Origin: Calothrix rhizosoleniae SC01
GTDB taxonomy: Bacteria; Cyanobacteriota; Cyanobacteriia; Cyanobacteriales; Nostocaceae
NCBI RefSeq assembly: GCF_900185595.1
Contig: NZ_FYBH01000125.1
Span: 1-39,724, forward strand
Length of the DNA stretch: 39,724 nt
Direction: 5' to 3'
The notes under the pieces are model-generated. The model was not told the origin of the DNA. It did not search any database and saw only the letters and a program-made list of their open reading frames with translations. A program made the translations under genes and the position numbers. Positions within the stretch are counted from its first letter, which is position 1. Each line of letters starts with the position of its first letter. Shown here piece after piece: positions 34,932 through 39,724 of this stretch.

Positions 34932-35423
34932 TTAGAAGTAAATTTTACCGCCACCCCATTGTTGGCCAGCCACCTTGGGTTGGGTGAGAATATAAGCAGC
35001 TAATTCTTTTAATTGCTGATCGGTGACATTCCTCATTTCTGTGAAAATGTCTGCACTCTTGGTGCTAGGATGCAATTCTGCAATTTCAATCTCACCATCG
35101 TAAGTGGTGGGATTATTCAGGTAGTCTATTAGCCCTTCTATATTATTCCGGGTTGGTGTTGCTCCCGCTAAAGTTTCTGGATCTAATCCCACATTCTGAT
35201 TGGTTTTGGTAACACCACCCAGATGACAATCAGCACAAATAGCGGAAAATAAGCGTTTGCCTTGTTTAACTTCTTTAACAGTTAGTACAATTTGATCCCC
35301 CTGGTCATTTAATGGTACCGTGCGGGTTGCTTCATCCAGTTCCGTAGCTGTAGCATTACCAACAAACAACTGAAATGTCAGCAACACAGTAGCCACAAAA
35401 ATACCAATCAATTTTCTAAACAT
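34932..35423 (-). CDS. psbV: Cytochrome c550 of photosystem II
   Basis: A 163-residue lumenal c-type cytochrome bound to photosystem II, which stabilises the oxygen-evolving cluster. A signal peptide (residues 1-27, ending ATA) precedes the mature TELDEATRTVPLN. Heme is attached at C63-A-D-C66-H67, and H118 (ELHPSTKSADIF) is the distal ligand expected in this family. The C-terminal QPKVAGQQWGGGKIYF is characteristic. The ATG at 35423 follows an AAGGGG-like site. It lies 340 bp upstream of the petE start on the same strand, with an inverted repeat between them. Confidence 0.97.
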   Translation of the reverse strand: MFRKLIGIFVATVLLTFQLFVGNATATELDEATRTVPLNDQGDQIVLTVKEVKQGKRLFSAICADCHLGGVTKTNQNVGLDPETLAGATPTRNNIEGLIDYLNNPTTYDGEIEIAELHPSTKSADIFTEMRNVTDQQLKELAAYILTQPKVAGQQWGGGKIYF

Positions 35424-35996
35424 CTTTCCCCTTAAAGATTTTGATGCTCAACACAGCTAATAATGCGATGTTCAATCTCTAAAATTTGGCAAATAATTGC
35501 TGTTTGCGTCTTCTAACATGCAATAGATATTGATACACAATACCCAATTGTTCAGAAAGAGGAAGACTTTTCCTCCAGAACGCCATAGTCTGCTGTTATT
35601 TCCGCGATCAATAGGTCTGCACAACCCATAATGCTGGCGAACGCCGAGATAGAGATTGAACTGCTGTTATACAAATATCATGTTCAGAGTCCAATTTGTT
35701 GCCCTGATTACTTGTATATGCAAGGAATGGGGCAAATAAGCATATTTTAACCAGATAAAGTAAACTTTTTTATCGTTTTATTAAGAAAATGATTGATTTC
35801 TCATGGCGATAAATAGATAGTTAATTTTTGTAAAAAATATACTAAGATTACAATCAACAATATTAAGTAATATGTACTTGTATTTAGATAAGTCAGCTTA
35901 TATAAGCTGTACAAACATAACAATTGGTTTAGCTAATAAAAGCAAAGTCTAATCATAAATAAAAATAATAGGATTTTTCATCCTTAAGGGTGGGTA
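35424..35996. promoter_or_regulatory. Divergent region, psbV / MFS gene
   Basis: 573 bp without a gene between divergent genes, so both promoters lie here. The right part is very AT-rich (35750-35990). I recognise no RNA gene, operator or repeat. Confidence 0.4.
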
Positions 35997-37463
35997 ATGC
36001 ATTCTGTTGATTTAAAAACTGCTATTTTTCCCAGATCAGAACAACTGAGTCAAGATGCTGCTTCAGATTTTGTAGTTGATTCCCCTGGAATCTTAATTGA
36101 ACCCCAGAAACAAAGGGTTTCCAAAAGTGAAATTCGTACAAGTTTGAAAGCTTCCACAGCAGACGGAATTTTTGCAGCGATGTTCACAGTCACAACCAGT
36201 GGAATATTGCTGAGTAATTTTCTGGTGGAGTTGGATGCTAGTCCTGTGGAGATAGGAATGCTGGCTTCCATTCCCATGATAGTCAATTTACTTCAGCCTT
36301 TAGGTGCTTATTTTTCCGAGCGCATGACTAGCCGTCATAGTTATTGCTTGTGGACTCACGGTGCTGCCAGGTTATTGTGGTTGATATTAGCGATCGCTAT
36401 TTTGACTACAGATTGGATTAACTGGAGCAATCGGCAATTAGTATTGTTAACTTTAGTCATAATTTTAGCCAGTCATTTTGTGACAGCATTGGGAAGTGCA
36501 TCATGGCTAAGTTGGATGGCAATAATAGTTCCCAGACGCTTACGGGGTAGATACTTTGGAATTCGTAATAGTGTATCTAGTCTGACCAATTTATTGTTTG
36601 TACCCATAGCTGGTGTATTAGTTTCCCTATTTCCAGGAGGAACTATCCAGGGGTATGGGGTTGTACTAATTCTGGGTATTTTGGCCGGTTTAGCCAGTTT
36701 GGCTTGCCAGTTCTTAAAGGTGGATGTCAATCCCCAGCAACAAAATGTTACACCTACGAATAATCCAGTAGTCCATAGCTATGAAGCGCAACGACCCCAG
36801 TTACAGGCAAGTATATGTAAAGACACTAACTTTTTAATGTATCTGCTTTACTTTGGTTTATGGACATTCGCCTTTAACCTGAGTACTCCCTTTTTCAACC
36901 TTTATATGTTGGATACCTTGGATTTGGATGTTAGTTTGTTGACTCTATACGGTAGCATTCAAGCAGGAACGGGAATGTTGATGTTGATTTGGTGGGGTCG
37001 GTTAGCAGATAAGATTGGCAACCGAATGATTTTATTTTTAACTGGAATTTTGGTGGCTATTACTCCCATACTATGGGTGGGAATTAGCAATCAATCTCTG
37101 GATATTTGGTTGTGGCTACCACTATTGCATATCCTCATAGGGGGTACAATCACTGCCATTGAATTATGTACCAACAATATGCAAATAGCGATCGCACCTA
37201 TACCTAATCAATCGGTTTATTTTGCGATTGCAGCAGCAGTTGCTGGAGGGACTGGTGCTTTGGGTGCTACTATTGGTGGTTTGTTAGCAGAAAATCCTGC
37301 TTATGGTGGTTTAGTGAGTTTATTTATTATTTCTGTCGGTTTTCGTCTCATTGCTCTTGTTCCCTTAATTTTTGTCCAAGAAGCTTCAAGACAATCCTTT
37401 AGCCGAATGTTACAGAATTTAGCTCAAAGAAAGCCCACTGCATTCAATGAAAACACCATGTAG
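35997..37463 (+). CDS. MFS transporter
   Basis: A 488-residue membrane protein of the major facilitator superfamily. After a hydrophilic N-terminus of about 55 residues come around twelve transmembrane segments. A basic loop (PRRLRGRYFGIRNSVSS) sits near segments 4-5, and the A-like motif GRLADKIGNRMI lies in the second half. Substrate cannot be deduced. The ATG at 35997 is the first in frame. Its end overlaps the region where the adenine deaminase remnant starts; a purine or nucleoside role would only be a guess from that neighbour. Confidence 0.82.
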   Translation: MHSVDLKTAIFPRSEQLSQDAASDFVVDSPGILIEPQKQRVSKSEIRTSLKASTADGIFAAMFTVTTSGILLSNFLVELDASPVEIGMLASIPMIVNLLQPLGAYFSERMTSRHSYCLWTHGAARLLWLILAIAILTTDWINWSNRQLVLLTLVIILASHFVTALGSASWLSWMAIIVPRRLRGRYFGIRNSVSSLTNLLFVPIAGVLVSLFPGGTIQGYGVVLILGILAGLASLACQFLKVDVNPQQQNVTPTNNPVVHSYEAQRPQLQASICKDTNFLMYLLYFGLWTFAFNLSTPFFNLYMLDTLDLDVSLLTLYGSIQAGTGMLMLIWWGRLADKIGNRMILFLTGILVAITPILWVGISNQSLDIWLWLPLLHILIGGTITAIELCTNNMQIAIAPIPNQSVYFAIAAAVAGGTGALGATIGGLLAENPAYGGLVSLFIISVGFRLIALVPLIFVQEASRQSFSRMLQNLAQRKPTAFNENTM

Positions 37464-37470
37464 GGCAGTG

Positions 37471-37736
37471 AGAGCGATCGCATCTTCTGTTGCCCATAAT
37501 ATTGTGGCAGTGGGGACAACTGATAGGGAACTTTGTGCGGCAATCAATGCAGTGATTCGGGTACAAGGAGGTATTGCTGTGGTGGAAGGAGGCTCTGTAG
37601 AGGTTTTACCTTCACCCGTGGCGGGTTTAATGAGTGTGGCTGATGGTTATACTGTGGCACAGCAATATGCTCATTTTGATGCAAGGGGTTGTTTAACAGT
37701 AAGGATTTTCAGTTTGTGCCATTGTGGGTGGATTAG
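37471..37736 (+). pseudogene. ade: Adenine deaminase remnant (C-terminal pieces)
   Basis: The frame reads RAIASSVAHNIVAVGTTDRE, then NAVIRVQGGIAVVEGG and PSPVAGLMSVADGYTVAQQY, clearly the C-terminal domain of adenine deaminase (COG1001 type). The usual VAHDSHNI has lost three residues. The N-terminal amidohydrolase domain (some 450 residues) is gone. Near 37684 the frame breaks, and the natural C-terminus GLFNSKDFQFVPLWVD continues in another frame to the stop at 37734-37736, with about 45 intervening residues missing. The frame that continues to 37941 is therefore out of phase. It is a dead gene squeezed between the MFS gene and a convergent sulfurtransferase. Confidence 0.85.
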
Positions 37737-37902
37737 AACGGTATTTGTCTCATATGATGCCCGGCAAACCACCCATAATTTAGAATATGGTGCAAAAATC
37801 TTAAACCTCTTTCTCCCCCTGCACTCTGCACCCTGCGGTCTTAATGATAAGTCTTTAGCTGGACATGATATCACGCCCAGACCCAGAGGCGCAGAGAGTA
37901 AA

Positions 37903-38721
37903 TCAGTAACTAATCCAATCACTCCAACTCCCTGGGTATAATTTCGCTCCTTGAATCCCAGCCAATTCTAAAGATAGTAAATTCACACAAGCAGTGACTC
38001 CAGAACCGCAATACACCATAATTTCCTCTGCTTTGGCGATGTCAGACCAACGCTGATGTTGATCTTGGGGATTGATGAGATAGCCTTGGGAGTCTGTGAC
38101 TTGTTTCCAAGGATAGTTAACTGCACCGGGAATATGCCCAGCAACTTTATCAATTGGTTCCCGAATCCCTGCATAGCGATCGCTATCTCGTGAATCCACT
38201 AAAACAGCTCCTGGTGAGTCTTTCCGATTTTTCACCATTTCCCGATCTACAATCATGTGCTGATTAATTTGGGGAATAAAATTACCATTTCCAGGATGAG
38301 GAATGACATCCGTTACCTCATATCCAGCTTGTAACCATGCAGCCAAGCCACCATCTAGCACTGCAACTCCCTCGTGCCCAAAATAGCGCAAAAGCCACCA
38401 AAGACGAGATGCAAATGCCTGATGGGAATCATCGTAAGCTACAACTAAAGTTTGTTGCCAATCTACCCCCATAGCTGATAACTTCTGAGCGAACAATTGG
38501 GGGTTAGGTAATGGATGTCTACCTCCATGTTCCCTGACATCACTGGAAAGATCCCGATTTAAATCTAAATAATAGGCTCCTGGAATGTGACTGGTTTGGT
38601 ACTGATGTTGTCCTAAATCTGGTTCAGCCAGGGAAAAGCGACAATCTGCGATCGCAATTTGCGGATCTTCTAAATGTTCTTGTAACCATTCACAACTAAC
38701 CACTAAATGAGTATCAGTCAT
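37903..38721 (-). CDS. Rhodanese-type sulfurtransferase, SseA-like
   Basis: A 272-residue protein of two rhodanese domains. The C-terminal domain has the active-site loop VYCGSGVTACVNL with catalytic C238. CGSGVTA is the 3-mercaptopyruvate sulfurtransferase form, whereas thiosulfate enzymes usually show CRKGVTA. The first domain (about 5-125: IADCRFS, HIPGAYYLDLNRDLS, GGRHPLP) is non-catalytic. The C-terminus ends at GSWSDWISY, somewhat shorter than in many relatives, just where it meets the decayed ade region, so a small truncation is possible. The ATG at 38721 is the natural start. Confidence 0.9.
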   Translation of the reverse strand: MTDTHLVVSCEWLQEHLEDPQIAIADCRFSLAEPDLGQHQYQTSHIPGAYYLDLNRDLSSDVREHGGRHPLPNPQLFAQKLSAMGVDWQQTLVVAYDDSHQAFASRLWWLLRYFGHEGVAVLDGGLAAWLQAGYEVTDVIPHPGNGNFIPQINQHMIVDREMVKNRKDSPGAVLVDSRDSDRYAGIREPIDKVAGHIPGAVNYPWKQVTDSQGYLINPQDQHQRWSDIAKAEEIMVYCGSGVTACVNLLSLELAGIQGAKLYPGSWSDWISY

Positions 38722-38895
38722 AACAATTTTGGATTTATTCCACGGATAAATTTGGGGGCTTATAAGTAGGTAGGCGTAAAAAATTATCGTTTGGATAAGG
38801 CAGGGGGCAGGTAAGCTTTCCTCACATAGTTTGTTTTTATTGTGCCGACTTACTTACCATCAAGGAATTATTGGTAAAAATTATAGGATTAAGCC

Positions 38896-39724
38896 ATGGG
38901 TAATCAGGATAATTTTCTTCCTCAAGTAACAGCAGATGGTTCTTTTACTTTCTTTCTCAGGAATTTAACGAGCTTTTTCATAGTCATTATGGAGCACGTC
39001 AAGAGAGTTTTTGGAAGTTTGCTATTCCTACACAATTACCTAACAAAGCGAAAAAAAAGGTGGTGAGACTACTAGATATTTGTTATGGACTAGGATACAA
39101 TACCGCCGCTGCTTTAGAAACAATTTGGTCGGTAAATCCTCATTGTTATGTGGAATTAATTGCTTTAGATATAAATGCATTTGTAGCTGAAAGTGCAATT
39201 AAAAATCATGTTTTTGATACTTGGAAAACTGAGTACACAGAGATTTTGAGACAATTGGCTTTGACACAACAAGTAAAAACAAATTGCCTCACAGCAAAAT
39301 TATTAATTGGTGATGCTCGTAGTGTAATTAAATCTGTGCAGAATTCAGGTTTTTTTGCTGATGCAATTTTTCTAGACCCCTTTTCTCATCCTCACTGTCC
39401 TCAATTGTGGACTATTGAATTTATCAGACAGTTAGCTCTGTGTTTAAACTATGATGGCTTACTCGCTACTTACTCTTGTGCTGCGCCCGTCCGCAGGGCT
39501 ATGATTACTGCTGGTTTGATCATAGCCTCTACCTCTCCTGTGGGTAAACGTACTCCTGGAACCCTTGCTGCATTAGAGTCAAGTCAAAATAATAACCAAT
39601 GTAATTCCTCAAATTCATTTCTGCCACTTTCACAGAAAGAACAAGAACACTTGCTGACTCGCGCAGCAGTTCCCTATAGAGATCCTCAATTGAGAGATTC
39701 CTCAGAAATAATTATTAATAGGCG
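38896..39724 (+). pseudogene. MnmC-like SAM methyltransferase, frameshifted, 3' end outside window
   Basis: The ATG at 38896 gives MGNQDNFLPQVTADGSFTFF. The family sequence then continues one frame back from 38955 with SQEFNELFHSHYGARQESFW. The SAM motif LLDICYGLGYNTAAAL, then LLIGDARSVI and FLDPFSHPHCPQLWT follow, with the frame open to the window end. These are the marks of DUF752/MnmC-type tRNA wobble-uridine methyltransferases. The two frames join if one T is restored near 38953-38955. Unshifted, translation would stop after 56 residues. Either the gene is recently broken, the base is a sequencing error, or a -1 shift is used; the intact remainder argues for one of the first two. Confidence 0.75.

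Noticed and set aside
37447-37941. 164-codon frame as an intact gene
   Set aside because: Only its first part matches adenine deaminase; past about 37684 it is out of phase with the natural C-terminus and overlaps the convergent sulfurtransferase.

Overview
The window is chromosomal DNA of a cyanobacterium, most likely a filamentous one of the Nostocales. Evidence: many copies of the HIP1 octamer (GCGATCGC), photosynthesis genes (psbY, psbV, petE), cyanobacterium-specific families (TIGR02652-like protein, FHA-GAF-adenylate cyclase, gamma carbonic anhydrase-like protein) and heptamer repeats of the CTCCCTG/CTCCCTA type. The DNA is AT-rich with dispersed small repeats and decayed elements.

Region 1 (1-9340, all minus strand) is an exopolysaccharide or glycan assembly cluster. 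In transcription order it holds a WecG/TagA-type glycosyltransferase, a small MITE-like inverted-repeat element, an ABC exporter/flippase, an FkbM methyltransferase, a zinc-ribbon glycosyltransferase-like protein, a GNT-I-like GT-A enzyme, two GT-B enzymes and a family 2 glycosyltransferase cut by the window start. I saw no complete HIP1 site in it, unlike the rest. Across an 879-bp gap a divergent Wzc/GumC-type chain-length regulator fused to a BY-kinase (10220-12415) probably serves the same pathway.

Region 2 (12.5-27.5 kb) is mostly housekeeping and stress functions: an SRPBCC protein with a CpdA-like phosphoesterase, a Tat-exported MsrB, an OpuC-type ABC uptake operon, an FHA-GAF-class III adenylate cyclase, a CsgG-like secreted protein, methionine aminopeptidase, an exported cupredoxin, a double-domain M16 peptidase, a VOC protein and a TIGR02652-like protein. 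A second MITE-like element lies at 17447-17654.

Region 3 (27.4-34 kb): gamma carbonic anhydrase-like protein, the 39-residue photosystem II protein PsbY (too short for ordinary ORF calling), FolC, a 20-unit heptamer array, TldD, a decayed IscB (OMEGA/IS605-like) element with a candidate omega-RNA, and a GT4 glycosyltransferase.

Region 4 (34-39.7 kb): plastocyanin (petE) with a palindromic operator over its -35 region, cytochrome c550 (psbV), an MFS transporter, a badly decayed adenine deaminase pseudogene, a mercaptopyruvate sulfurtransferase-like protein, and a MnmC-like methyltransferase with an apparent frameshift that runs off the window end.

The most interesting object is the IscB element at about 32.04-32.79 kb. 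It keeps two identical 24-nt hairpin ends, a structured RNA leader and the start of iscB, but has lost the nuclease domains.
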